Shown here one piece after another: positions 1-6,373 of a stretch of 7,850 bases of DNA; within the stretch, counting starts at the first letter, position 1, and the number at the start of each line of letters is the position of its first letter. Below the pieces are notes generated by a model, which had not been told where the DNA came from, did not search any database, and was given only the letters and a program-made list of their open reading frames with translations. Source of the stretch: JAJRAL01 sp050015815 (GTDB lineage: Archaea > Thermoplasmatota > Thermoplasmata > Methanomassiliicoccales > UBA472); the NCBI GenBank assembly GCA_050015815.1, contig JBEKAR010000076.1, forward strand, positions 1 to 7,850, given 5' to 3'. The position numbers and the translations under genes are program-made.

Positions 1-96
1 GTATCCCCATGGTCACTAGATAAGTGTTGCTGAGCGTGAGTCTGATGGGTCCATTGGGGGGAGTGAAAATGGAAGGGGTTTGGGTGTGGTCTAAGT

Positions 97-432
97 TCAA
101 CGTCCCAGAATTCCAGGATCCCTGGCATGACCCCTTGCCGACATCGCATCGAAGGTTTCGATTCCGGTCACCTTGCTGGCATATTCGCTCAAAGGCGCAG
201 ATGTCGTCCCTCGCCAGATTGGCCAGGGTGAACTTCCTCGAGCCTGCCATGAGCTGCTTCAGCACGGTCGCGATCCCGTCGAAGTAGGTGTAGACGCCGA
301 CCGCTCCCCATGGGATGTCCTTGCCTAGATTAGCCTTGGGATAGGCATTCTTCAGTTCGCCCGCCATGACGAAGAAGTTGTTCGGATCGCCGGTGTACTC
401 ATCGGTGAAGTTCTTCGGTAGCTTCGGCGATT
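97..432 (-). pseudogene. Decayed C-terminal gene fragment, possibly of a solute-binding protein
   Basis: Seen: no intact gene occupies 1-435, but the minus strand directly after the homoserine dehydrogenase stop reads like real protein with G/C-rich third positions. One frame runs through TDEYTGDPNNFFV, then PWGAVGVYTYFDGIATVLKQ, to about position 200. A second frame then reads SEYASKVTGIETFDAM and ends at a TGA at 97-99. Joining the two needs a frameshift at roughly 190-215. An in-frame TAG lies just upstream, inside the dehydrogenase gene, and the only ATG in the first frame (367) falls within the protein-like part. So the 5' end is missing. Inference: the tail resembles the C-terminal lobe of leucine/branched-chain amino-acid binding proteins (an aromatic/Gly helix, then a TGxxxFD-like motif), but this is weak. 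A sequencing error could mimic the frameshift. The rest, 1-96, is more AT-rich and I see nothing in it. Confidence 0.4.
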
Positions 433-435
433 CGG

Positions 436-1467
436 TCAGTAGTAGCAGGTGTCCTTGCTATACAGGTCCACGATGTCGCTGTAGATGCCGAACGCCGTCT
501 CCCTCAGAGTCGGATCGCGCTCCGCGATGACTAGTTCGCCGAACAGGTCCATGGAGAAGATGGCGGCGTTGGTCGCACCGTTGCATGAGAACAGCATGTC
601 CTCGGGCCGGAGCACCTCGAGCTGGACCTTAAACTCCTTCTTCTGGAAGTCGGCCGAAGCGACCTGCCGTATTCTTACGCAGCGGTCGTTCTTGACCGCT
701 CCGAGAGTCTCCTTCAGCAGATCCTCAGTGATTTGCTCGGTCTTGATGTCGTTGAAACCTACCTGCACACCACCGAGCGCGTTGCAGAGAATGATCAGCT
801 TCGCCGCCGAATCCATCCCGCTGAGGTCGTTGTCAGGGTCGGTCTCTGCGACGCCAACGGCCTTCGCCCTCTTCAGGCCCTGAGTGAATGTCTTGCCCTC
901 GCGCATGACGTCGATGATGAGGCTGGTCGTCGAATTGAACACGCCCCTGACCTTGAGGAGCCTCACCGGCGGCAGACCCTTGAAGACTGAGAACACCGGG
1001 GCCCCGTCCATCACCGTCGATTCGAACTTGAACGTCGCGTTCGATCGGGCGGCCGCCTCTCTCAGGCCCTTTAGGTCCAGGGCGATCGGCGCCTTGTTGC
1101 ACGTGACCACATCGATCCCCCGCTCCAGGGCGGTCAGGATGTACGTTCTCGCAGGCTCGGCCGTCTTGTAGTCTGCCGAGGTCGCCTCGACGAGAATGTC
1201 GTAGTCGCCCTCCTTCAGGTAGGACTTGACCTGAGCCACTCGCGCCTCTGGATTGTACGCTCCCGCGTCCCCCTTGTGCGCCTTGAGCTTCTTCTCCACG
1301 AGCTTCGCGGGCGAGTCCTTCAGCTCCGCCACGCCGAGGGAGCGCGAGCAGACCGCCGAGAATACGAATCGTTTCCCCTGGGGGTCGACCTCAGAGAGCA
1401 TGTCCACGAGAGCCTTGCCAACGTTGCCGTATCCCACGAGAGCTATGCGTTTCTGATCCACACCCAT
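436..1467 (-). CDS. hom: Homoserine dehydrogenase
   Basis: This enzyme reduces aspartate semialdehyde to homoserine with NAD(P)H, the branch-point step toward threonine and methionine, in the cytoplasm. From the ATG at 1467 it is 343 residues: a Rossmann nucleotide-binding site GYGNVG at 12-17, the conserved Asn-Lys of TCNKAPIAL at 122-130, and the catalytic domain with GVFNSTTS (175-182), AETDPDND (207-214) and GMDSAAKL (217-224), containing the acidic residues and Lys223 expected at the active site. There is no aspartokinase fusion and no C-terminal ACT domain, so feedback control is not evident. The longest frame starts at a TTG at 1482. I prefer the ATG at 1467 because AAGGTG precedes it and because a TATA-like element places the transcript start near 1480. 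The gene stands alone, divergent from the zinc-ribbon operon. Confidence 0.93.
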   Translation of the reverse strand: MGVDQKRIALVGYGNVGKALVDMLSEVDPQGKRFVFSAVCSRSLGVAELKDSPAKLVEKKLKAHKGDAGAYNPEARVAQVKSYLKEGDYDILVEATSADYKTAEPARTYILTALERGIDVVTCNKAPIALDLKGLREAAARSNATFKFESTVMDGAPVFSVFKGLPPVRLLKVRGVFNSTTSLIIDVMREGKTFTQGLKRAKAVGVAETDPDNDLSGMDSAAKLIILCNALGGVQVGFNDIKTEQITEDLLKETLGAVKNDRCVRIRQVASADFQKKEFKVQLEVLRPEDMLFSCNGATNAAIFSMDLFGELVIAERDPTLRETAFGIYSDIVDLYSKDTCYY

Positions 1468-1502
1468 CACCTTGCCAGACAAATCTGAATCATCCCTTGG
1501 GC

Positions 1503-1510
1503 TATTATAT
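1503..1510 (-). promoter_or_regulatory. TATA-like box for homoserine dehydrogenase
   Basis: On the minus strand this reads ATATAATA in otherwise GC-rich DNA. With the usual archaeal spacing of about 26 nt to the start site, transcription would begin near 1480. That gives a leader of about 13 nt before the ATG at 1467, or a leaderless message if the TTG at 1482 is used. The placement is inferred from spacing alone. Confidence 0.5.
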
Positions 1511-1586
1511 CCTTGCTAGGATGAGCGAGAAAGAATTCGCCTAGTTGGGACTGGCTCGAGCGGCAAGGACTCGGCCAGGACGACAC

Positions 1587-1594
1587 TTTTAAGA
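1587..1594 (+). promoter_or_regulatory. TATA-like box for the SPFH/zinc-ribbon operon
   Basis: TTTTAAGA is the most AT-rich element in front of the operon. At archaeal spacing it predicts a start near 1617, about 17 nt before the ATG at 1634. The only candidate promoter for the five-gene operon lies here, because all later gaps are too short. GGGTGGA at 1621-1627 then serves as a Shine-Dalgarno site six bases before the ATG. Confidence 0.45.
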
Positions 1595-1633
1595 GCTGGA
1601 CCGGATATTGATGCGAGGTCGGGTGGACCCATC

Positions 1634-2170
1634 ATGACTGACATTCGAGACAGGGTAGAGGAGGACCGCGGCCTTCTGAAGAAGATTCAGTTGTTCGTGC
1701 CGGGGTTCCGAGGATATAGGCTCAGGGAGGACCTTAGGGACTCGGACCGCAAGCTTCGCGCGCAGCTCTCGAAGCAACTCGGGTTGCAGCGCCGCGGCCT
1801 GGAGGACTGCCGTCCACTCATCAAGGACCTCATGTCGCCGCAACTCGAGAGGCTCGGCGGCATAATCAGCACGTTCAAGAAAGTGGAGGGTCTGCTGGCT
1901 CACGCTGAGATGGGATATTCTGGCATTCGAGCCGACATACAGGTGAAGGAGCCCCAGCTCAATAGCCTTTATGAGTACGATGCAGGCATGATCGACCTAA
2001 TTGGGACGCTTGGCCAATCAGTGGATGTGCTGAAGCGCGATCTAAAGGCTAACGACTTGACGAAGGCCGACGCCGATATGGACGCCTTGAGGCAAGGCAT
2101 CGGCGATTTCCAGGACCAGTTCGGGAGGAGGATGGTCGTCATTACCAACACGGAGGTGACTAGCCAATGA
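1634..2170 (+). CDS. Uncharacterised helical protein with PGFRGYR motif, first gene of SPFH operon
   Basis: I do not recognise a named family. The product is 178 residues, highly charged, with no signal peptide or membrane segment, and looks almost entirely alpha-helical. Near the N-terminus (residues 20-42) a short hydrophobic-aromatic stretch, LFVPGFRGYR, is followed by a charged run, REDLRDSDRKLR. I recall similar PG(F/Y)xGY plus charged-helix motifs in small proteins beside SPFH genes in bacteria, but I cannot verify this here. The remainder (45-165) has heptad-like leucines and could form a helical bundle or coiled coil. The stop overlaps the next start as ATGA (2167-2170), so the two are probably translationally coupled and made in similar amounts, which suggests a partner or adaptor of the SPFH protein. 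It could stand in for PspA, but I see no detectable PspA-like sequence. Confidence 0.8.
   Translation: MTDIRDRVEEDRGLLKKIQLFVPGFRGYRLREDLRDSDRKLRAQLSKQLGLQRRGLEDCRPLIKDLMSPQLERLGGIISTFKKVEGLLAHAEMGYSGIRADIQVKEPQLNSLYEYDAGMIDLIGTLGQSVDVLKRDLKANDLTKADADMDALRQGIGDFQDQFGRRMVVITNTEVTSQ
2152..2159 (+). promoter_or_regulatory. Strong Shine-Dalgarno site for the SPFH gene
   Basis: GGAGGTGA lies inside the 3' end of the upstream gene, seven bases before the ATG at 2167. It matches the anti-Shine-Dalgarno core (complement of CACCTCC) across its full length, which fixes this start and suggests efficient translation in addition to the ATGA overlap. Confidence 0.75.
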
Positions 2171-3273
2171 GCGCGATTGGTGCTGAGACATTCGAGTGGC
2201 AGGATGCGGACAAGCGCAATAACATCATGTACCGCCTGCCTCGAAACATCAAGTGGAATGACAACATCGTCGTCCGCGAGGACGAGATCGCCGTCTTCTA
2301 CCGAGACGGGAAGGTGCTCGACTACTTCGAACGTCCAGACCGTTACGCTCTCACTACGCTCAATGCGCCGGTCGTTGGCAAGCTGATGAAGGCCCTCTCG
2401 GGAGTGCAACAGCAAGCCGAGGTCATCTACCTGCAGAAGAGGGTCTTTGACGGCAAGTTCGGTTCGAAACAGCCGTTCCAGTTCAAGGACAAGGACTTCG
2501 GAATCGTCTCGCTCCGCGTCTTCGGCGAGTTCAGATATAAGCTCTCCTCCCCGGAGAACTTCGTCAACCAGTTCGTCGGCACGCTCAACTTCGCCACTTC
2601 GGCGGAGGTCGAGGACCGCATCAAGGAGCAGATGGTCATCCTAGTCTACGATGCCATCGGCGACATGAAGACCCAGGGCCTGGGAGTGGTCGATCTCGCT
2701 GCGAACTTGACGAACATCGAGCAGGTCGTCCTGAGCAAGCAGAAGGACCACCTTGATCTCTACGGTATTAGCATCGACAAGGTCTCGGGCCTCTACGTGA
2801 GCTTGCCGGACGAGGTCCAGAAGGCGGTCGACACTCGCGCTTCGATGTCAGTGGTCGGTGCGAACTACATTCAGTACCAGACTGGGCAGGCGATGCGCGA
2901 GGCCGCTGAGAATCCGTCAGGGGGGGCGGCCGGGGTCGGAGTGGGGCTAGGAGCTGGCATTGGCATGGGCTATCAGATGATGGGTCAGATCCAACCCCCG
3001 GGGCAGCAGCAGGCGACGCAGTCTCCCCAGGTGGCCTGCCCGAAGTGCGGAACACTGAACCCGACCACGAACAAGTTCTGCGCCTCATGCGGCGCGAAGA
3101 TCTCCGTCACCTTCGTACCCTGCCCCAAATGCGGAGAGAAGGTTGCCGAGGGCGCGAAGTTCTGCCCCAATTGCGGGACGGTGATGGCGCCAGCGACAAA
3201 GCGATGCGCGAACTGCGGCGCGGAGATGGCGGCCAGCGCGAAGTTCTGCCCGGAGTGCGGAAAGCCGGCGTGA
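2167..3273 (+). CDS. SPFH (stomatin/prohibitin-like) protein with three C-terminal zinc ribbons
   Basis: This 368-residue protein belongs to the YdjI-like SPFH group (COG4260 type, often labelled virion core protein-like). After a short lead with FEWQD (9-13), the SPFH/band 7 domain covers about 31-215, with the conserved openings VREDEIAVFYRDGK (36-49) and VFGEFRYKL (118-126). A glycine-rich hydrophobic stretch at 252-273 is typical of this group and may touch membrane, though it is not a clear transmembrane helix. A Gln/Pro linker leads to three zinc ribbons, each CxxC-x10-CxxC, at 291-308, 319-336 and 347-364, repeating every 28 residues. Family knowledge: SPFH proteins oligomerise at membranes as scaffolds, and in Bacillus subtilis YdjI is encoded with PspA, YdjG and YdjH. 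There is no protease catalytic site, so labels such as membrane protease subunit should not be read literally. Confidence 0.9.
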   Translation: MSAIGAETFEWQDADKRNNIMYRLPRNIKWNDNIVVREDEIAVFYRDGKVLDYFERPDRYALTTLNAPVVGKLMKALSGVQQQAEVIYLQKRVFDGKFGSKQPFQFKDKDFGIVSLRVFGEFRYKLSSPENFVNQFVGTLNFATSAEVEDRIKEQMVILVYDAIGDMKTQGLGVVDLAANLTNIEQVVLSKQKDHLDLYGISIDKVSGLYVSLPDEVQKAVDTRASMSVVGANYIQYQTGQAMREAAENPSGGAAGVGVGLGAGIGMGYQMMGQIQPPGQQQATQSPQVACPKCGTLNPTTNKFCASCGAKISVTFVPCPKCGEKVAEGAKFCPNCGTVMAPATKRCANCGAEMAASAKFCPECGKPA

Positions 3274-3281
3274 GCACATAG

Positions 3282-3286
3282 GGAGG
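3282..3286 (+). promoter_or_regulatory. Shine-Dalgarno site deciding the start at 3294
   Basis: GGAGG precedes two nearby ATGs, at 3289 and 3294, which are in different frames. The spacing of seven bases to 3294 and the zinc-ribbon protein in that frame show that 3294 is the real start. Confidence 0.6.
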
Positions 3287-3293
3287 GGATGGG

Positions 3294-4037
3294 ATGGCCA
3301 CGGTGCAGTGCCCGAAGTGCAACGCCAGGGTGGAGTTCGAGGCAGGAACGAAGTTCGTCAAGTGCACCTATTGCGATAGCCAGATATACATCGACCGCTC
3401 GGGTGCCGGATTCTACTACATCATCCCGTACATGGTCAAGGAGAACGACGCCGTGGGGACGTTCCGCCGGTGGGCCGCCGGCAGCACGAAAGCGAAGAAC
3501 CTCGACAAGCTCGCCCAGCTCGCGGGGATCAAGAGGCAGTACTTCCCCGTCTATTTCTTCAAGCGCGACGTGAACGGAAAGGAGGAGGTGATGGTGGAGC
3601 CCGCCGGTTCGACCACCCTTCCGGGACTACACCGGCTCAAGGTCGTCGCTGGCGATATGAAGATATTCGATTCGAGCTACGACGTCGGCGGGGTCGAGAT
3701 GATTAAGCCGGACATCGAAATGATCACGTATTTCGACCAGCTTCCCGGCAAGCCCTTGGAGCAGGCGCTGGTCTACTTCCCGATCTGGCATCTCGACTAT
3801 GTCTACGAAGGAAAAAAATACGAGGTCGTGGTGGATGGCTCTTCCGGAGAGGTATTCTCCGCCGAGTTCCCGAGCCGGGGGTCCGGCGCATACATGATGA
3901 TGGGCGGCGTCGGCTTCGTCGCATTCTTCGGAGAGACGATCCTGACAGCGGTCAACGTGCCTCTCGGGGTCGGATTGATGGCCGTGACGCTGGTGGGGGT
4001 ATTCTTCGGCTCCCTGTTCGTCGCTTGGAGGAAGTGA
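3294..4037 (+). CDS. TFIIB-type zinc-ribbon membrane protein, YdjG-like (first of three paralogues)
   Basis: The product is 247 residues. An N-terminal zinc ribbon has Cys6, Cys9, Cys24 and Cys27 (CxxC-x14-CxxC). The middle region carries two aromatic-rich strands of the type seen in zinc-ribbon membrane proteins such as B. subtilis YdjG: QYFPVYFF at 82-89, and YFPIWHLDYVYEGKKY at 161-176 followed by VDGSSGEV (180-187). Two hydrophobic helices end the protein, about 199-218 and 223-245, with AWRK last. This predicts an integral membrane protein whose soluble part and zinc ribbon share one side. The gene lies 20 nt after the SPFH gene. Automatic annotation may call such proteins transcription factor or primosomal protein because of the ribbon alone; nothing else here supports a role in transcription. 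The function is unknown, and a membrane complex with the SPFH protein is inferred. Confidence 0.85.
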   Translation: MATVQCPKCNARVEFEAGTKFVKCTYCDSQIYIDRSGAGFYYIIPYMVKENDAVGTFRRWAAGSTKAKNLDKLAQLAGIKRQYFPVYFFKRDVNGKEEVMVEPAGSTTLPGLHRLKVVAGDMKIFDSSYDVGGVEMIKPDIEMITYFDQLPGKPLEQALVYFPIWHLDYVYEGKKYEVVVDGSSGEVFSAEFPSRGSGAYMMMGGVGFVAFFGETILTAVNVPLGVGLMAVTLVGVFFGSLFVAWRK

Positions 4038-4038
4038 G

Positions 4039-5055
4039 ATGAGCGATCTTTCCGTGGGACTGAGCTGCCCGGCGTGCGGAGGCGCGCTGAGCATCGAGGA
4101 AGGGGAGAACACGATCAACTGCAACTATTGCGGCTCGACGCTGTTCGTCGAGGGCGACAACGGAGTGCAGACGATCGCATTCAAGAACACGATCACTAGG
4201 GAGAACGCTATCCAGGTCTCCGAGGCCTGGTGGCACAAGGGGTGGAAGGCGAGGGACCTCAAGAAGACGGGCAAGATCGACGAGGTCTACCCGATCTACC
4301 TGCCGTTCTGGTCGACCACGGTCAGGGTGGCCGGCTGGGTCTGCGGTTATGAGGAGCGCACCCACTCCGGGCCGAAGGGGCAGACCTACACCGAGAAGGT
4401 GCCGAAGGAGGTCATGGTGCTCAACGACTTCCGCTACGGCGAGATAGCTTGCGATCCGGGTGACCTCGGCATCAAGACCCTGAAGAGCTCGAAGGGCGAG
4501 AGGACGATCGGGGACTTCGACCTGATCCCGACGTTCGAGACGACGACGTCGAAGGATGACGCCCTCGAGGACGCCAAGGCCGACGCCATCACATGGGGCA
4601 GGAATAGCGCGCACGTGCCACACATCACCTTCGAGAGGCTCCACGCGTTCCCCAAGTCGATGAGCATCATCTACTATCCGATCTGGGTCGTGAGGTACAA
4701 TTATCGCGACCGGATGTACGTGGACACCGTGGACGGGGTGACCGGTGGGATACTCTCCGGCAGGGCGCCGGGCGATCCGCTGTTCCAGAGCTTTGCCATG
4801 ACGGCCGGTTCCGCGGTCGGCGGGATCGCTTCCGGGGGCGGAATCCTGGCGGCGGCATTGGCGAACACGTCGGATTCGTATTACTTCGCGATCATCGGAT
4901 TGGCGGTCGGCTTGGGCGTGCTGTACTTCACGTACCGCTTCTTCCGTCACGGCTCGGAGATAACCGAGGGCGAGTTCGGCAAGAGGCAGGCGAGCGTGGG
5001 CGAGACGATCAAGGAGTTCACCGAGGCGGCGAGGGAGATGGGGGTGGGCCGGTGA
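4039..5055 (+). CDS. TFIIB-type zinc-ribbon membrane protein, YdjG-like (second paralogue)
   Basis: This is a 338-residue relative of the preceding protein. Cys10, Cys13, Cys28 and Cys31 form a zinc ribbon with the same CxxC-x14-CxxC spacing. Two copies of the aromatic motif are present: YPIYLPFW (84-91) and YYPIWVVRYNYRDRMY (212-227), the latter followed by VDGVTGGILSGRAPG (231-245), close to the YxPxW...NGxTGk pattern of YdjG-type proteins. Two hydrophobic helices lie at about 252-275 (Ala/Gly-rich) and 281-300. Unlike its neighbour it has a 38-residue charged C-terminal tail, probably on the same side as the ribbon. Its length is close to what I recall for B. subtilis YdjG (about 340). The start at 4039 lies one base after the previous stop, with GGAGG at 4027-4031 inside the upstream gene, so translation is likely coupled. 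The function is unknown. Confidence 0.86.
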   Translation: MSDLSVGLSCPACGGALSIEEGENTINCNYCGSTLFVEGDNGVQTIAFKNTITRENAIQVSEAWWHKGWKARDLKKTGKIDEVYPIYLPFWSTTVRVAGWVCGYEERTHSGPKGQTYTEKVPKEVMVLNDFRYGEIACDPGDLGIKTLKSSKGERTIGDFDLIPTFETTTSKDDALEDAKADAITWGRNSAHVPHITFERLHAFPKSMSIIYYPIWVVRYNYRDRMYVDTVDGVTGGILSGRAPGDPLFQSFAMTAGSAVGGIASGGGILAAALANTSDSYYFAIIGLAVGLGVLYFTYRFFRHGSEITEGEFGKRQASVGETIKEFTEAAREMGVGR

Positions 5056-5645
5056 AGGTAGTTCAGGTGACCTGCCCATCCTGCAGGAACCCGATCCAGA
5101 TGAAGGCGAAGGACCAGCTGTTCTTGTGCTCCAACTGCGGCACCCTCCATGTCCGCGAGGGAGGTGTCACGGTGATCGACTACGAGATCGCCGATTTCGC
5201 CAAAGGGGCACAGCTCGAGAGCCGCGTCTACGTGCCTTTTTGGAGGGTCTACTGCGACTTCGTCATCAACCACGTCAAGACGTCCGGAGGAACGATGTTC
5301 AAGCTGGCCAACTGGACGCGCGGGGAGGAGAAGAGCTCCGGCGAGATCTTCGTGTTCTTCCCGGCCTCTGAGTTCGACCCTTCGACGTTCAGCCGATTGG
5401 CCACCACGTTCACGGCCAATCCGCCGAAGTACTCGACGCGATTGAACTTCGAGGACGTGCCGAGGCTGCCTGCCATGGTGAATAAGGAGGAAGTGAACGA
5501 TCTGGCCGATTTCATCCTGGTCACGATGGAAGCCGAGAAGCCAGGCGTGCTCCAAGAGCTTGACTACACCCTCACGGTGAAAGACTCGATGATCGTGTTC
5601 CTGCCCTTCGTCTCGTCTTCCTCAGGTCTGTCACCAGGACTGTAA
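5052..5645 (+). CDS. Soluble zinc-ribbon protein (third paralogue)
   Basis: This 197-residue protein starts at a GTG that overlaps the previous stop as GTGA. Cys8, Cys11, Cys26 and Cys29 give the same CxxC-x14-CxxC ribbon as the two genes before it. One aromatic motif, YVPFWRVYCDF, is at 60-70, and a second part ends with a strand-like stretch, DSMIVFLPF (178-186). There is no transmembrane helix, so it appears to be a soluble member of the set, perhaps docking on the two membrane paralogues. The last 11 residues (Ser/Gly/Pro-rich) are low complexity. The end may be natural, or slightly changed by a late frameshift, which only homologues could show. It is the last gene of the operon. The function is unknown. 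Confidence 0.83.
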   Translation: MKVVQVTCPSCRNPIQMKAKDQLFLCSNCGTLHVREGGVTVIDYEIADFAKGAQLESRVYVPFWRVYCDFVINHVKTSGGTMFKLANWTRGEEKSSGEIFVFFPASEFDPSTFSRLATTFTANPPKYSTRLNFEDVPRLPAMVNKEEVNDLADFILVTMEAEKPGVLQELDYTLTVKDSMIVFLPFVSSSSGLSPGL

Positions 5646-5659
5646 CCTTGGCCCAGGCG

Positions 5660-5702
5660 ATGAAAAGAGAAATAGGGGCGGACCGGGTTCAGACCCGGCC
5701 GC
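5660..5702 (-). terminator. Hairpin plus T-rich tract ending the peroxiredoxin transcript
   Basis: An inverted repeat pairs 5678-5688 (GCGGACCGGGT) with 5693-5702 (ACCCGGCCGC), with one bulged base and a four-base loop. The loop contains the peroxiredoxin stop codon. Read on the minus strand, the stem is followed by CCCCTATTTCTCTTTTC, a pyrimidine/T-rich stretch. Archaeal termination depends mainly on T-rich tracts, so this placement between convergent genes makes a credible minus-strand terminator. On the plus strand no T-run follows, so the zinc-ribbon operon's own terminator is not obvious. Confidence 0.5.
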
Positions 5703-6357
5703 TTATCTTCTTGTGGCAGAACCACCAGTCGTAGCAGTTCGGGCCCTTCTTCTTCGCCATGGCGTCCTTGACGTTCTTGGGCGGCGGGATGATCGCCTCG
5801 TCCCCGATCAGCTCGTTCCTCGGCCATCCCTCTGGCATGGACATCTTCTTCTCGTCCGAGGTCTGGAGCGCCTCGACTGCCCGGAGGACCTCGTCGATGC
5901 TCCTCCCGACCTCCTGGGGATAGTAGATCATCGCCCGGATCACACCGTCCTTGTCGACGATGAACACCGCCCTGACGGTGTTGGAGCCCTTGCCTGGGTG
6001 GATCATTCCCATCTTCCTCGCGAGGTCGCCCTGGTCGGCGATGATCGGGAACTTGACCTCCGTGTCGAGGTTGTCTCTGATCCACTCCACCCACTTGATA
6101 TGCGAGAACACTTGATCGACCGAGAGACCGATCAGCTCGCATCCGATGTTCTGGAACCGGTCGTACCTCTTCATGAAGGCGTAGAACTCGGTTGTGCAGA
6201 CAGGGGTGAAATCCGCGGGGTGGCTGAAGAGAACAAACCACTTGCCTTTGAAAGCGTCGGGGAGCTTCATCGGTCCCTGCGTCGTCACGACATCTGCGTC
6301 CGGGAACTTGTCGCCGAGGAGTGGGATCCCCGGCCTGTCATGTATCTCATCAAACAT
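5689..6357 (-). CDS. Peroxiredoxin, archaeal Prx6-like three-cysteine type
   Basis: This enzyme reduces hydrogen peroxide and organic hydroperoxides in the cytoplasm, using thiols supplied by a thioredoxin-like partner. From the ATG at 6357 it has 222 residues. The peroxidatic Cys54 sits in PADFTPVCTTEF (47-58). The C-terminal arm carries Cys208 and Cys214 in NCYDWWFC (207-214), the arrangement known from Aeropyrum pernix peroxiredoxin, where one of these resolves the disulfide. The core VRAVFIVDKDGVIRAMIYYP is complete. The frame extends upstream to an ATG at 6411, but the added 18 residues do not look like this family, and GGTGA lies properly spaced before 6357, so the shorter form is chosen. 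It is divergent from the alkylation repair gene and convergent with the zinc-ribbon operon. The expected neighbouring reductase is not in the window. Confidence 0.95.
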   Translation of the reverse strand: MFDEIHDRPGIPLLGDKFPDADVVTTQGPMKLPDAFKGKWFVLFSHPADFTPVCTTEFYAFMKRYDRFQNIGCELIGLSVDQVFSHIKWVEWIRDNLDTEVKFPIIADQGDLARKMGMIHPGKGSNTVRAVFIVDKDGVIRAMIYYPQEVGRSIDEVLRAVEALQTSDEKKMSMPEGWPRNELIGDEAIIPPPKNVKDAMAKKKGPNCYDWWFCHKKISGRV

Positions 6358-6360
6358 ATG

Positions 6361-6368
6361 TTCACCTT
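6361..6368 (-). promoter_or_regulatory. Shine-Dalgarno site deciding the peroxiredoxin start
   Basis: On the minus strand AAGGTGAA precedes the ATG at 6357 by a few bases. It supports 6357 over the upstream in-frame ATG at 6411, which lies in the predicted promoter itself. Confidence 0.6.
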
Positions 6369-6373
6369 GCTGG

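Noticed and set aside
24..287. Plus-strand open frame of 87 codons
   Set aside because: It has no recognisable motif or Shine-Dalgarno site, and its composition (many Arg, Ser and Pro after a random start) looks like the complement of the protein-like minus-strand frames in the same place.
1634..2170. Possible PspA homologue at the head of the SPFH operon
   Set aside because: It is helical and in the right context, but shorter than PspA (about 220 residues), and its N-terminal PGFRGYR region is unlike the PspA amphipathic helix.
2167..3273. Reading the SPFH protein as a membrane-bound protease subunit
   Set aside because: There is no catalytic serine-protease motif or NfeD-type partner; the architecture is SPFH plus zinc ribbons.
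3952..5079. Long minus-strand frame of 375 codons opposite the second zinc-ribbon membrane gene
   Set aside because: It is Arg/Pro/His-rich with no domain, the typical mirror of a G/C-rich real gene. The plus strand carries a well-supported zinc-ribbon membrane protein with proper ribosome sites.
3294..5645. Zinc-ribbon genes as transcription factors (TFIIB-like)
   Set aside because: Only the ribbon is shared. There are no cyclin-fold repeats, and two of the three have C-terminal membrane helices.
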